Positions 46,085-55,118 of a DNA stretch of 61,348 bases are shown here, one piece after another. Every line of letters begins with the position of its first letter. The first letter of the stretch is position 1. Below the pieces are notes generated by a model, which saw only the letters and a list, made by a program, of their open reading frames with translations, searched no databases and was not told the origin of the DNA. The translations under genes and the position numbers were made by a program. The stretch comes from Arthrobacter sp. (GTDB taxonomy: Bacteria > Actinomycetota > Actinomycetes > Actinomycetales > Micrococcaceae). The stretch lies in assembly GCA_026393275.1 (NCBI GenBank), contig JAPLAM010000105.1:1-61348 (forward strand), read 5' to 3'.

Positions 46085-46763
46085 ACTACCGTTGACCATC
46101 GACGTCGGCGGCAGCGCTGTTTCGGCGGTTTATGCCCGCCCCGCCAATCCGATCGCGACGTTGGTTGTGGCCCACGGCGCGGGCGCCGGGATGGAGCACC
46201 CGTTCCTGCGCGGCTTCACCGCGGCCCTGAACGACGACGGCGTCGCAACGCTGCGTTTCAACTTCCCGTACCGCGAGGCGGGCCGCAAGTTCCCGGACCG
46301 GCCGCCAGCGGCCATCGCCACCTGGCGGGCGGCAATGGACGCGGCCGCTGCCCGCTCCGAGGGCGAACCGCTCTGGGCCGCCGGGAAGTCCTTCGGCGGG
46401 CGGATGGCGTCGATGGCGGTCAGGGAGGGAATGCCCGCGGCAGGGCTGGTGTATCTCGGCTACCCGCTGCATCCGCCGGGCAAGCCGGAGAAGCTGCGCG
46501 ACGAGCATCTCTACGGACTCACCGCGCCGATGCTCTTCCTCCAGGGCACCAGGGACACCTTCGCCACGCGCGGGCTGCTGGAGTCCGTGGTGGCACGCAT
46601 CGGCCCCGCCGCAACGCTCGAATGGTGTGAGGGCGGGGACCATTCCTTCGCCGTGGCCGGGAGGAAACGGCCACCGGAGGAGATCGGCGCAGACCTTGCG
46701 GCTCCCGTCGCGGAGTTCATCAGGCAGCACAGCACGCCCCCGGCGGCCCGCGAGGCCGGATGA
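46071..46763 (+). CDS. Alpha/beta-hydrolase, KANL3/Tex30-like
   Basis: 230 residues. The alpha/beta-hydrolase triad is visible: nucleophile elbow GKSFGGRMASMA (Ser near 110), acid in LQGTRDTFAT (near 161) and His in GGDHSFAVAGRKRP (near 200). The oxyanion loop is VVAHGAGAGMEHPF (about 29-42). The substrate is unknown. The frame is open upstream but the ATG at 46071 gives a protein of normal size. It shares ATGA overlap with the amidohydrolase gene. Confidence 0.88.
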   Translation: MADGELPLTIDVGGSAVSAVYARPANPIATLVVAHGAGAGMEHPFLRGFTAALNDDGVATLRFNFPYREAGRKFPDRPPAAIATWRAAMDAAAARSEGEPLWAAGKSFGGRMASMAVREGMPAAGLVYLGYPLHPPGKPEKLRDEHLYGLTAPMLFLQGTRDTFATRGLLESVVARIGPAATLEWCEGGDHSFAVAGRKRPPEEIGADLAAPVAEFIRQHSTPPAAREAG

Positions 46764-47692
46764 CGGCGCCCAGCAGTCCACCCGGGACCGGCCGGCCGGA
46801 CTCGCTGAGCGACGCCGACGTCCCTGCCTGGTGGCAGCGGCTGGGGCTGCCGGGACTGATCGACATCCACACGCACTTCCTGCCCGAACGGATGCTGCGG
46901 CGCGTGTGGGCGCATTTCGACGCAGCCGGGCCGCTGGTGGGCCGGCCCTGGCCGATCACTTACCGGATGGACCAGGACACCAGGCTGGCGCGGCTGCGGG
47001 CGCTGGGGGTCCGGCGCTTCACCGCGCTCGCCTACGCGCACCGGCCCGGGATGGCGGCCGACCTCACCGACTTTGCCCTGGGCCTCGCCGCGGACGAGCC
47101 CGACTGCGTCCCGAGCGCCACGTTCTACCCCGAGGACGGCGTGCTGGCGCAGGTTGAGTCGGCGCTCAACCGCGGCGCGCGGGTCTTCAAGATCCACGCC
47201 CAGGTGGGCGGCTTCGACCTGCGCGAGCCGGTCCTGGACCCGGTCTGGGGGCTCCTTGCGGAGGCGGCCGTTCCCGTGGTGGTGCACGTGGGCAGCGGCC
47301 CCGTACCGCGGGCAGGGTTCACCGGCCCGGACAAGCTCGAGGGCGTGTTGCAGCGGCATCCCGGGCTCACCGCCGTCGTCGCGCACCTGGGCACGCCCGA
47401 ATACGGCGAGTTCCTGGCTCTGGCCGGGCGTTACCCCAACGTCCACCTGGACACCACCATGGCATTTACCGACTTCTTCGAACAGGTGGCACCCTTTCCT
47501 GTCGGGCTGCTTCCGAGGCTGGCAGAGTTCGCCGGTCGGATTGTGCTCGGCAGCGACTTCCCCAACATCCCGTACCCTTACGCGCACCAGCTCGAGGCGC
47601 TCGAACGGCTCCGGGACAAGGAGCCCCGGCTCGACGACGACTGGCTGCGCGCCGTCTGCTGGTTCAACGGCGAGCGGCTGCTCGGCAGCTGA
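46760..47692 (+). CDS. Amidohydrolase-family metal-dependent hydrolase
   Basis: 310 residues, TIM-barrel amidohydrolase-2 type. It has GLIDIHTHFLPERML (about residues 32-46, HxH metal ligands), HVGSGPVPRAGF (near 175, His), VVAHLGTPEYGEF (near 208, His) and IVLGSDFPNIPYP (near 263, Asp). Such enzymes include decarboxylases and hydrolases of aromatic or lactone substrates; which reaction is unknown. It is translationally coupled to the upstream hydrolase. Confidence 0.87.
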   Translation: MTAPSSPPGTGRPDSLSDADVPAWWQRLGLPGLIDIHTHFLPERMLRRVWAHFDAAGPLVGRPWPITYRMDQDTRLARLRALGVRRFTALAYAHRPGMAADLTDFALGLAADEPDCVPSATFYPEDGVLAQVESALNRGARVFKIHAQVGGFDLREPVLDPVWGLLAEAAVPVVVHVGSGPVPRAGFTGPDKLEGVLQRHPGLTAVVAHLGTPEYGEFLALAGRYPNVHLDTTMAFTDFFEQVAPFPVGLLPRLAEFAGRIVLGSDFPNIPYPYAHQLEALERLRDKEPRLDDDWLRAVCWFNGERLLGS

Positions 47693-47760
47693 TCCCGCCG
47701 GCAGCGCCCCTCAGCTACGGTGCGCGGCGGTGGTTCCCATAACGGCGCCGAGGCTGAAAG

Positions 47761-47991
47761 ATGGTGCCCATGAGCAAACCATATGAAGCCTCCCGCCGCG
47801 TCGAATCCGACAACCCCGAGGCAGTCGATTCAGCGGTCCGCGAGGCCACCCGGGAACTCCGCGACGGCCTCCAACGCGACGGGATCGAGGTCAGCTTCCA
47901 GGACTTGGCTCTGCTGGGCCATTCCGAATCCTGGGACGGCGAGGGCCAGCGCTGGGTCCACGTGGCCTGGGAGGGCGCGGAGGCCGGGTAA
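47761..47991 (+). CDS. Small hypothetical acidic protein
   Basis: 76 residues (73 if the second ATG at 47770 is used, MSKPYEASRRVESDN). It is highly charged and probably helical, with the C-terminal GQRWVHVAWEGAEAG. No family recognised. Codon bias fits a real gene, and it converges with hrpB 27 bp away. Confidence 0.55.
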   Translation: MVPMSKPYEASRRVESDNPEAVDSAVREATRELRDGLQRDGIEVSFQDLALLGHSESWDGEGQRWVHVAWEGAEAG

Positions 47992-48018
47992 GTCCCGCGT
48001 CAAACCGGGCCGGACCCC

Positions 48019-50721
48019 TCACATCCTGCTTTTGAGCTTGGCCGTCGCCGGCGCGGTCCACGGGTCTTCCGGCCAGGGATGCTTCGGATACCGGCCGCGC
48101 ATCTCGGCCCGGACCTGCGCGTAGGGCCCTGACCAGAAGGACGCCAGATCGTCGGTCACGGCGAGCGGCCGCCGGGCCGGCGAGAGCAGGTGGAACAGCA
48201 CCGGCACGCGGCCGTCCACCAGCCGCGGGGTCTGATCCCAGCCGAAGCACTCCTGCAGCTTGACCGCGACCACCGGCCGGCCGCCGTCGTCCCACGCCGG
48301 ATAGTCGATGCGGACCCGCGAGCCGCTGGGCACCAGCAGCGTCTCCGGCGCCAACTCCCCCAGCCGGGCCGCCTCGGGCCAGGGCAGCAGCCGGCGCAAC
48401 GGCTCGGCCAGTCCGATGCTGCTGGTGGCGGCTCCGGCGGCCAGTGCCTCGAGTTCGGGCGTCAGCCACTCGTCCATCCGGGCCAGCAGGGCCTGCTCGG
48501 ACACGTCGGGCCACGGAGCTCCCAGTTCGCGGTGCAGCAGGGCCAGGCGCCGCCGCAGGGCGTCAGCGGCCGTGGACCAGCCGATGACCTGCAGCCCGGC
48601 AAGCCCCAGGGCCCGCGCCACCGCGGCGCGGCCCTCCGCCGCGGACGGCCGCACCGGCGTCGAGGAGAGCACGATCGCGCCGAGGCGGCGTTCCCGGCGG
48701 GCCGTGACCCGGCCCTGGCCGAACCCGGCTTCCACCGTGTCGACGAGAAGGTGCGCCGCGGCGGCCTCCGCAGCGTCCGCCGTCAGCGGGGCGGCTGACC
48801 GGATGACGGCGCCGGTACCGGCGGCGTCCTGCCCTTCGGCGCGTGACACCTCGGCGACGGCCAGCCATTCATGGCCCGCAAGCCGGCTGCCCCGCGGGAG
48901 TCCGGCGCGGGTGCCGGAGCTGAGCAAGTACCGTTCCCCCGCTCCCGGGACCCGGCGTGCCACCCGGTCCGGGAAGGCAAGGGCGACGACGAAGCCGACG
49001 CCCTCCGGGCCGCCCGGGGTTGTCGTTGGCGCCGCGGCGGGCGGCGCTGCGGTCCGCAACGCGGTTGCTCGGGTACTGCTGCCCGGCTCCGGCCGGCGCG
49101 CGATGGCCTCCATCCGGCGGACGTCGTCGGTCCAGCGCCGGGACCCGGGGTCCCGGCCGGACCGCAGGGCGTGCAGGAGTCCGGTCAGATCGGCGCCGGG
49201 GGCGCGCTGGCCACCGGCGACGACGGCGACGGCCTCCGCCGCGACGCGGTGCCCCACGACCGACGCACCGTCGATGAGGGCGCGGGCGAGCCGCGGATCG
49301 GCGGGCACCCGGGCCAGTGTCCTGCCCAGTTCCGTGGCGAGTCCGGCCGGTCCGACGGCGCCCAGTTCGCGCAACACTTCAACCGCCTCGTCCATCGCCG
49401 CTCCGGGCGGGGCGTCCGGCAGGGCGAGCCCGCGGCCCCCGGGCGATCCCCAGCAGGCGAGGACCAGGGCCGCGCCGGTGAGGTCCGCCACGGCAATCTC
49501 CGGGGTCTGGTGGGCCGGGGCGGCCCCATAGCTCTTCTGGTCATAGCAGCGCACCACCAGGCCCGGGCCTTGCCGGGCGGCCCGGCCGGCGCGCTGTTCC
49601 GCCGAGGCCCGGGAGCAGGACACCGTCACGAGGCCGGTCATGCCGCGCCCCGCGTCCCGGCGCGGCTCACGGGACAGGCCGGAGTCCACCACCAGGCGCA
49701 CGCCCGGAACCGTCAGGGAGGATTCGGCGAGCGCGGTGGAGACAATGATCCGCGGCGGTTCGCCTGGCCCGCGGCCGGACACGGCCCGGTCCTGCAGGGC
49801 AGGGCCGACCTGGCCGTGCAGCTCCAACACCTCGGCCTCTACCCGGCCGCGCAGCCGGGCGGCAACCTGCGAGACCTCCCGTGCACCCGGAACGAAGACC
49901 AGGGCGTCGCTGTCCCGGCCGGCGGCGAGCGCTGCGGCGTGAGCGCGGGCGGCCGTGTCCGCCACGTGGTCCAGGAAAGCGTGGGTCACGCCGCGGGCGT
50001 CCAGGCGCGGACCCGCAGCGGGCACCCATTGAACGTCCAGCGGGTACAGCGTGGAAGGGCAGCCGACAACCGGAGCCTCGCCGCCGCCGTCGTCGCCGTC
50101 CGGAGAGAGTCCCGAGCGGGTGGCCGCCGGCGGGTCGTCCCCCAGCAGCGCGGCGAACCGGGCCGCGTCCAGGGTCGCGGACATGGCAACCAGCGTGAGA
50201 TCGCCGCGGAGCTGGCGGACCTCGGCGAGCATGCCCAGCAGCAGGTCGGTTTCCAGGCCGCGCTCATGGACTTCATCGAGGACCACCGCGCCGGTGCCCT
50301 CCAGACCCGGATCGGCGAGCAGGCGGCGCAGCAGGATGCCCGGCGTCACGAACTCGATCCAGGTCGCGGGGCCCGCCTGGCGGTCCCCGCGGACCGTGTA
50401 GCCGACGCGGTCGCCCAGCCAACTGCCATCCAGCTCGGCGAGACGCCTCGCCGCGGAGCGTGCGGCCACGCGGCGCGGCTGGGTCACCACGATGCGCCTG
50501 GCGCCGCCGCCGCGCAGGGCCAGGTTGGCCAGCAGCGGGGGCACCAGCGTGGTCTTACCCGTCCCCGGGGGCGCCTCCACCACTGCTGCCCCGGCCGCGG
50601 CGCCCGCGTGCAGCGCGTCGGACAGCCGCCCGAGCGCACCGGCGAACACCAGGCCGGCACCGATGACGTCGAGGTCGAACGGCCGGTGCGCTGGGTCCGG
50701 GGCGGCGGGCGTTGAGGTCAC
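48019..50721 (-). CDS. hrpB: ATP-dependent RNA helicase HrpB
   Basis: 900 residues, DEAH-box family. Motif I EAPPGTGKTTLVPPLLA (about residues 43-59), Ia VTQPRRVAARS, motif II VLDEVHERGLETDLLLG (DEVH), III SATLDAARF, and motif VI QRAGRAARQGPG are all present. The HA2 region and the HrpB C-terminal domain (GCGW-free, ending WPEDPWTAPATAKLKSRM) follow. It is slightly longer than the E. coli protein. The GTG at 50721 is taken as start because upstream frame overlaps no ribosome-binding site. RNA substrate unknown. Confidence 0.92.
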   Translation of the reverse strand: MTSTPAAPDPAHRPFDLDVIGAGLVFAGALGRLSDALHAGAAAGAAVVEAPPGTGKTTLVPPLLANLALRGGGARRIVVTQPRRVAARSAARRLAELDGSWLGDRVGYTVRGDRQAGPATWIEFVTPGILLRRLLADPGLEGTGAVVLDEVHERGLETDLLLGMLAEVRQLRGDLTLVAMSATLDAARFAALLGDDPPAATRSGLSPDGDDGGGEAPVVGCPSTLYPLDVQWVPAAGPRLDARGVTHAFLDHVADTAARAHAAALAAGRDSDALVFVPGAREVSQVAARLRGRVEAEVLELHGQVGPALQDRAVSGRGPGEPPRIIVSTALAESSLTVPGVRLVVDSGLSREPRRDAGRGMTGLVTVSCSRASAEQRAGRAARQGPGLVVRCYDQKSYGAAPAHQTPEIAVADLTGAALVLACWGSPGGRGLALPDAPPGAAMDEAVEVLRELGAVGPAGLATELGRTLARVPADPRLARALIDGASVVGHRVAAEAVAVVAGGQRAPGADLTGLLHALRSGRDPGSRRWTDDVRRMEAIARRPEPGSSTRATALRTAAPPAAAPTTTPGGPEGVGFVVALAFPDRVARRVPGAGERYLLSSGTRAGLPRGSRLAGHEWLAVAEVSRAEGQDAAGTGAVIRSAAPLTADAAEAAAAHLLVDTVEAGFGQGRVTARRERRLGAIVLSSTPVRPSAAEGRAAVARALGLAGLQVIGWSTAADALRRRLALLHRELGAPWPDVSEQALLARMDEWLTPELEALAAGAATSSIGLAEPLRRLLPWPEAARLGELAPETLLVPSGSRVRIDYPAWDDGGRPVVAVKLQECFGWDQTPRLVDGRVPVLFHLLSPARRPLAVTDDLASFWSGPYAQVRAEMRGRYPKHPWPEDPWTAPATAKLKSRM

Positions 50722-50872
50722 GGCTCCATTGTCCCCCGGGGAACAGGCTGTCCCGCAAAACCGTGGGCTCTTGCAGCCGGCTCCCGCCTTCCCAGCACCC
50801 TGCGTCGCCGGTCGTGGCGGGACGGAATTTACGGAAGACTGGAACCTTCCCGATGCAGAAGGTGGAACCCCA

Positions 50873-51139
50873 TTGATTAAGCTCCAGCAGGACGCCGAAG
50901 GCTTCATCCGCATGACCCGGCACTTCCCGGCCAGCGCTCCGATCACCATCAGTTTCGCCGACGGATCCACCGAGGAATGCACCGGCCGGCAGCTGAACGC
51001 GGCCTACGACGCCGCCGTCGCCGAATACCGCGCACTCAACCACCTGGATGCGAAGGGCTTTTCCCGGGCCCCCAGGAAGAGGACCGACGCCGGCACCAAG
51101 GTCGAGTTCGTACGCGTCCATCCGGGCCTGGCGGGCTGA
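50873..51139 (+). CDS. Small hypothetical protein with TTG start
   Basis: 88 residues starting (TTG) LIKLQQDAEGFIRMTRH and ending EFVRVHPGLAG. AAGGTGGA lies six bases before the TTG; an ATG 13 codons later is the alternative. It has a beta-rich first half (ITISFADGSTEECTG) and a helix (LNAAYDAAVAEYRAL). No family recognised. A strong hairpin terminator follows at 51192. Confidence 0.65.
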   Translation: MIKLQQDAEGFIRMTRHFPASAPITISFADGSTEECTGRQLNAAYDAAVAEYRALNHLDAKGFSRAPRKRTDAGTKVEFVRVHPGLAG

Positions 51140-51191
51140 CCGCACCGGCCGGGCTCACTCCGGATGGGGCCGGCCTGGATGTGGACCGGCG

Positions 51192-51231
51192 AGGGAGTCC
51201 CTGCCAGTACCCGGATCAGCAGGGACTCCCT
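51192..51231 (+). terminator. Hairpin terminator after the 88-residue protein gene
   Basis: Perfect 13-bp stem AGGGAGTCCCTGC (51192-51204) with GCAGGGACTCCCT (51219-51231), 14-nt loop, followed by TTG. It lies in the 345-bp gene-free stretch 51140-51484; the rest of that stretch is the leader of the alcohol dehydrogenase gene, without a promoter I can name. Confidence 0.65.
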
Positions 51232-51484
51232 TGTCCGCGGCAGCGGATGGTCTGATGGAGCCGGCGGCATCCACACCCGCACTTCCGCACGATCCGGCGG
51301 GCCCCGGGTCCCCACGGAACAAAGCGGGCCGCCCGTGTGTTTGCCCCTACTGTGGCCCAGGGCGACCTGCCTGCCGGCCACTCCTCCGGGCGGACCGGAA
51401 GGCGCTGAAGATGCCTGTCCGCCCCTGAACCCGACCCTCTCCCCCACGACCGCTGCTACACCACCGACTCATACTGGAGAAGAA

Positions 51485-52528
51485 TTGCTTACCGTAAACG
51501 CTTACGCTGCACCGTCTGCCACCGAGGACCTCGTCCCCACCACCATCCAGCGCCGCGATGTCGGCCCGCATGACGTGCTCATCGATATTAAATTCGCCGG
51601 CATCTGCCATTCGGACATCCACACCGTCCGCGGCGACTGGGGACCGCAGTCCTACCCGCTCGCCCCCGGCCATGAGATCGCCGGCATCGTCACCGAGGTC
51701 GGCTCGGCCGTCACCAAGCACTCCGTCGGGGACCGCGTCGGCGTCGGCTGCATGGTGAACTCCTGCGGCGAGTGCGTCAACTGCCAGGCCGGCGAAGAGC
51801 AGTACTGCCTCAAGGGCAACACCGGTACCTACGGCGCCGTCGACCGCGACGGAACCATCACCCAGGGCGGCTATTCCACCCACGTCGTCGTGACCGAAGA
51901 CTTCGTGGTGCGGATCCCCGAGGGCATTGAGCTCGACGTCGCAGCGCCCCTGCTGTGCGCCGGCATCACCACCTACTCGCCGCTGCGCCACTGGAACGCC
52001 GGCCCCGGCAAAAAGGTCGCCATTGTCGGCCTGGGCGGACTCGGCCACATGGCCGTCAAGATCGCCCACGCCATGGGCGCCGAGGTCACGGTGCTCTCAC
52101 AGTCACTCAAGAAGCAGGAAGACGGCCTCCGCCTCGGCGCGGACCGCTACTTCGCGACGAGCGACGAGAACACCTTCACCGACCTCGCAGGCAGCTTTGA
52201 CCTGATCATCAACACGGTCAGCGCCTCGATCGACATCAGCTCCTACCTGCAGCTGCTGACCCTCGACGGAGCCCTGGTCAACGTCGGAGCGCCCGCCGAA
52301 CCCCTGCCCGTGAACGCGTTCGCGCTGATCGCGGGACGCCGGTCCTTCGCGGGTTCGATGATCGGCGGCATCCGCCAGACGCAGGAAATGCTGGACTTCT
52401 GCGCGGAGCACCGCCTCGGCGCCGAGATCGAGGTCATCCCGGCCGGGAACATCAACGAAGCCTACGAGCGGGTGCTCGCCTCCGACGTGCGCTACCGCTT
52501 TGTGATCGATACCGCCACGCTGGCGTAG
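51485..52528 (+). CDS. Zinc-dependent NAD(P) alcohol dehydrogenase (CAD/YahK type)
   Basis: 347 residues, medium-chain dehydrogenase. The catalytic zinc region is [15 protein letters not shown] (about residues 38-52) and PGHEIAGIV (His-Glu, about 60-68). The structural zinc cysteines are in [21 protein letters not shown] (about 83-103; four Cys). The NAD(P) Rossmann motif is [15 protein letters not shown] (about 178-192). It interconverts primary alcohols and aldehydes, probably with NADP. The TTG start is chosen because GGAG lies five bases upstream and there is no in-frame ATG nearby. A strong terminator follows. Confidence 0.92.
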   Translation: MLTVNAYAAPSATEDLVPTTIQRRDVGPHDVLIDIKFAGICHSDIHTVRGDWGPQSYPLAPGHEIAGIVTEVGSAVTKHSVGDRVGVGCMVNSCGECVNCQAGEEQYCLKGNTGTYGAVDRDGTITQGGYSTHVVVTEDFVVRIPEGIELDVAAPLLCAGITTYSPLRHWNAGPGKKVAIVGLGGLGHMAVKIAHAMGAEVTVLSQSLKKQEDGLRLGADRYFATSDENTFTDLAGSFDLIINTVSASIDISSYLQLLTLDGALVNVGAPAEPLPVNAFALIAGRRSFAGSMIGGIRQTQEMLDFCAEHRLGAEIEVIPAGNINEAYERVLASDVRYRFVIDTATLA

Positions 52529-52559
52529 TCCCGACGGCCGTTCCGGGCGGCCGACGCCG

Positions 52560-52600
52560 AAACGGTCCGGCGCTGCGGTTCCCGTAGCGCCGGACCGTTT
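52560..52600 (+). terminator. Rho-independent terminator of the alcohol dehydrogenase gene
   Basis: Perfect 15-bp stem: 52560-52574 (AAACGGTCCGGCGCT) with 52586-52600 (AGCGCCGGACCGTTT), 11-nt loop, ending in TTT then CCC. It lies 32 bp after the stop codon. Confidence 0.85.
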
Positions 52601-52776
52601 CCCTATTCCGGGCCCGATTCAGGGGCGCGGAACCCCCAACGGCCGGGAAACGTTAACCTTCCACTGGCCTTCCGGACGCTTTGAAATCACCGTCCGGAAA
52701 TACCTTTGCAATAAAGCAGGTGCATGCTGGAAGGACTCCCGATCGAGTCGCCGTTGTGAGAGAGAGCAGGGTCGCT

Positions 52777-53283
52777 GTGAATCCATTGATCATCCTGACC
52801 GCAGTCACCGCCCCCCGGGATGGCGAACGGACCGCGGCAGCAATCCGGCCGATTCGGGCCACTGACCTCGACGAGCTGTCCGCGATGTACCGGGACTCGT
52901 ATGCCGACAGCCTGCCTCAGCCCCCGGACCGCACCGACGGCTGGATCAACGCCCTGCTCGACGGAGCCGAGGGCCGGCACGTGCCGGAGGCTTCCGCGGT
53001 CGTGGCCGGTCCGGATGGGCAGCTCGCGGCCGCCATCATCGTCACCGAACCTGCCCCGGGCAGCGCGGGCGACTGGGATTCCGTGATCGCCGAACTGTTC
53101 ACCCACCCCGAACATCGCCGGCAGGGGTTGGCGGAGGAGCTCCTGGGTCACTGCCTGCACGTGCTGTATAGCCTCGGCCGCTCCAGGGTGGCGGTCACGG
53201 TGGACAGCGGAAATTCAGCCGCCCTGGCGTTCTATCTGTCCCGCGATTTCCGCCGGGCGGCCGACGACGTCGACGTCGACTGA
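52777..53283 (+). CDS. GNAT-family N-acetyltransferase
   Basis: 168 residues from the GTG at 52777 (AGGG seven bases upstream; earlier in-frame starts lack a ribosome-binding site). The GNAT core has IRPIRATDLDELSAMYRDSY (about residues 22-41), the acetyl-CoA loop LFTHPEHRRQGLAEELLGHC (about 108-127, R-x-x-G-x-G/A) and SGNSAALAFYLSRDFRRA (about 146-163). Substrate unknown. Confidence 0.85.
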   Translation: MNPLIILTAVTAPRDGERTAAAIRPIRATDLDELSAMYRDSYADSLPQPPDRTDGWINALLDGAEGRHVPEASAVVAGPDGQLAAAIIVTEPAPGSAGDWDSVIAELFTHPEHRRQGLAEELLGHCLHVLYSLGRSRVAVTVDSGNSAALAFYLSRDFRRAADDVDVD

Positions 53284-53336
53284 GCGGACATCCCGGCGCC
53301 TTCCCCGACGGACTGCGCCGATGCTAGCTTGGGCGC

Positions 53337-54272
53337 ATGAACGCCCTCGACTGGCTGCTTGACTCCGATCCCGCCATCCGCTGGCAGGTGCTGCGCGATC
53401 TCACGGCCAGGCCGACGCAGGACGTGGCCGACGAACGGGCGCAGGTCGCGGTCCGCGGTTGGGGTGCCCGCCTGCTGGCATTGCAGGGCGAAGACGGACA
53501 GTGGGACGGCGGCACGTACTACCCGTCGTCGTTCGACGAATCCGAACCGGGCCAGCCCTGGACGGCGACGACATACTCGTTGCTGTTGCTGCGCGACTTC
53601 GGCCTCGACCCCCGCAGCGCCGAGGCCCTCGGCGCCGTCGCGAACGTCCGGGCCCGCAGCCGCTGGGAAGAAGACGGCCAGCCCTACTTCCAGGGCGAGG
53701 TGGAGCCCTGCGTCAACGGAATGGCCGTAGCGCTGGGCTCCTACTTCGGCGAGAACGTCGACGGGATCGTCGCCCGGCTGCTCGGCGAACAGCTCGACGA
53801 CGGCGGCTGGAACTGTGAGTCGGAACGGGGCTCCACGCGGTCCTCGTTCGACACCACGATCAACGTCCTCGAGGGGCTGCTGGAGTACGGTCGCGCCGCC
53901 GGAGCCACGACCGAACTGGCCGCGTCCCGGCGGCGCGGCGAGGAATACCTCCTGGAGCGCGGCCTGCTCCGGCGGAAGAGCACCGGGGAACTGATCGACC
54001 CGGCGTGGCTGCACTTCTCGTACCCGGCCCGCTGGCACTACGACGTGCTGCGCGGCCTCGATTACTTCCGGACCGCCGGCGGCGCTCCGGACCAGCGGAT
54101 CGACGAGGCACTGGACCTGGTGCGCTCGAAACGCCGGCCCGACGGGACCTGGCTCCTGGAGAACAGCCATCCGGGGCGGATCCACTTTCCGCTGGAGAAG
54201 GGCGACGGCCACCCCAGCCGCTGGAACACCCTGCGGGCCCAGCGCGTGCTCGACTGGTCCGAACAGTCCTGA
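53337..54272 (+). CDS. Squalene-cyclase-like alpha/alpha-toroid protein
   Basis: 311 residues. It opens NALDWLLDSDPAIRWQVLRDL and contains repeated helices with QW-like turns: LQGEDGQWDGG (about 49-59), LLGEQLDDGGWNCES (about 147-161) and RRPDGTWLLEN (about 264-274). This is the prenyltransferase/squalene-oxidocyclase toroid, but at half the length of true squalene-hopene cyclases and without a DxDD acid motif. A cyclase activity is therefore not supported; function unknown. Confidence 0.75.
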   Translation: MNALDWLLDSDPAIRWQVLRDLTARPTQDVADERAQVAVRGWGARLLALQGEDGQWDGGTYYPSSFDESEPGQPWTATTYSLLLLRDFGLDPRSAEALGAVANVRARSRWEEDGQPYFQGEVEPCVNGMAVALGSYFGENVDGIVARLLGEQLDDGGWNCESERGSTRSSFDTTINVLEGLLEYGRAAGATTELAASRRRGEEYLLERGLLRRKSTGELIDPAWLHFSYPARWHYDVLRGLDYFRTAGGAPDQRIDEALDLVRSKRRPDGTWLLENSHPGRIHFPLEKGDGHPSRWNTLRAQRVLDWSEQS

Positions 54273-54277
54273 CGTGT

Positions 54278-54307
54278 TTGTAACTTCGATGGAAATATGG
54301 CTAGATT
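54278..54307 (+). promoter_or_regulatory. Candidate promoter of the zinc-ribbon peptide gene
   Basis: TTGTAA (54278-54283), 18-base spacer, TAGATT (54302-54307), in an unusually AT-rich 68-bp gap between two genes. Consensus-based call. Confidence 0.45.
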
Positions 54308-54340
54308 TGGCTCATCGCATCAAAAATTCATGGGGGAATT

Positions 54341-54517
54341 ATGAACAAGGCGCAGCGCCGCGCTCACATGGAACAGCCCTGCCCGGCCTGCGGCTCGCGG
54401 GTGGTCCCGACCTGGAAGGACGAACGTTCACGGACGGAGCGTCAGCCGGACTGGCAGGTAAGCGCCCGGCAGTGCAGCAGCCAGAGCTGCGAGCTCAACG
54501 ACCCGCAGCATTGGTAG
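54341..54517 (+). CDS. 58-residue zinc-ribbon-like peptide
   Basis: Starts MNKAQRRAHMEQPCPACGSR; one CxxC pair (CPAC, residues 14-17) and a second Cys pair (C at about 45 and 50 in ARQCSSQSCELND) can form a zinc ribbon. GGGGGAA precedes the ATG and a plausible promoter lies 35 bp upstream. It ends HW followed by TAG. Small zinc-ribbon peptides are often nucleic-acid or protein adaptors; role unknown. Confidence 0.75.
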   Translation: MNKAQRRAHMEQPCPACGSRVVPTWKDERSRTERQPDWQVSARQCSSQSCELNDPQHW

Positions 54518-54548
54518 GGCATTCCCGGTCAACCGGCGGGAGGCCGTC

Positions 54549-55035
54549 ATGACAGTCCGGAGCGCCGGCCTGCTGCTGTACCGACGGACCACGGCCTCGC
54601 TGCTGGAGGTGTGGATCGCCCACATGGGCGGGCCGTTCTGGGCCCGCAAGGATGTCCATCCCGAAGGGCGAATACACCGCCGACGAGGACCCGCTGGCGG
54701 CCGCCCACCGCGAGTTCGCCGAGGAAATCGGGACACCGGCACCGGCCGTCGCATACTTCCCGCTCGGCAGCTTCCGGCAGGCCTCGGGCAAGGTCATCAC
54801 GGTCTTCGCCGCCGAAACGGACTTCCAGCCGGGGCCGATCGCGAGCAACACCTTTCCGCTCGAATGGCCGCGCGGATCGGGCGTGGTCCGCGATTACCCG
54901 GAGGTTGACGGCGCAGCCTGGGTCCGCGAGGCCGACGCACGCACCAAGCTGGTGCGCGGCCAGCTTCCGGTCCTGGACGCGCTCATCCAGCAGCTTCGGG
55001 ACGACGGCGGGCACGACGGCTTGTCACGGATGTGA
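54549..55035 (+). pseudogene. Frameshifted NUDIX hydrolase
   Basis: The first frame (54549 to about 54653) reads MTVRSAGLLLYRR through HMGGPFWARKD; the second (from about 54655) reads SIPKGEYTADEDPLAAAHREF and AEEIGTPAPA to the end. In relatives these join through a short Gly/Ala-Trp segment (KD-x-x-W-SIPKGE). About 3n+2 bases appear to be missing after the GAT codon at 54651-54653, leaving the G of TGG. The NUDIX box (GEYTADEDPLAAAHREFAEE) survives in the second frame. A sequencing error would explain it equally well. Confidence 0.8.
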
Positions 55036-55070
55036 CAATAATCGGGCATTGATTGTCACACAATGCCCGA
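55021..55070 (+). promoter_or_regulatory. Overlapping inverted repeats upstream of ggt
   Basis: TTGTCAC-GGAT-GTGACAA (55021-55038) is a perfect 7-bp palindrome overlapping the NUDIX stop. A third TTGTCAC lies at 55053-55059, inside the loop of TCGGGCATTG (55042-55051)/CAATGCCCGA (55061-55070), a perfect 10-bp stem. It may be a terminator plus an operator for the downstream ggt gene. Confidence 0.5.
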
Positions 55071-55118
55071 GTAGTGTGACTCCCTGTCAGTTCACAGGAC
55101 TTCGGCTCGGGAGCGACC

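Noticed and set aside
48871..50715. 614-codon plus-strand frame over hrpB
   Set aside because: Antisense to a helicase with full DEVH motifs; no domain in the plus frame.
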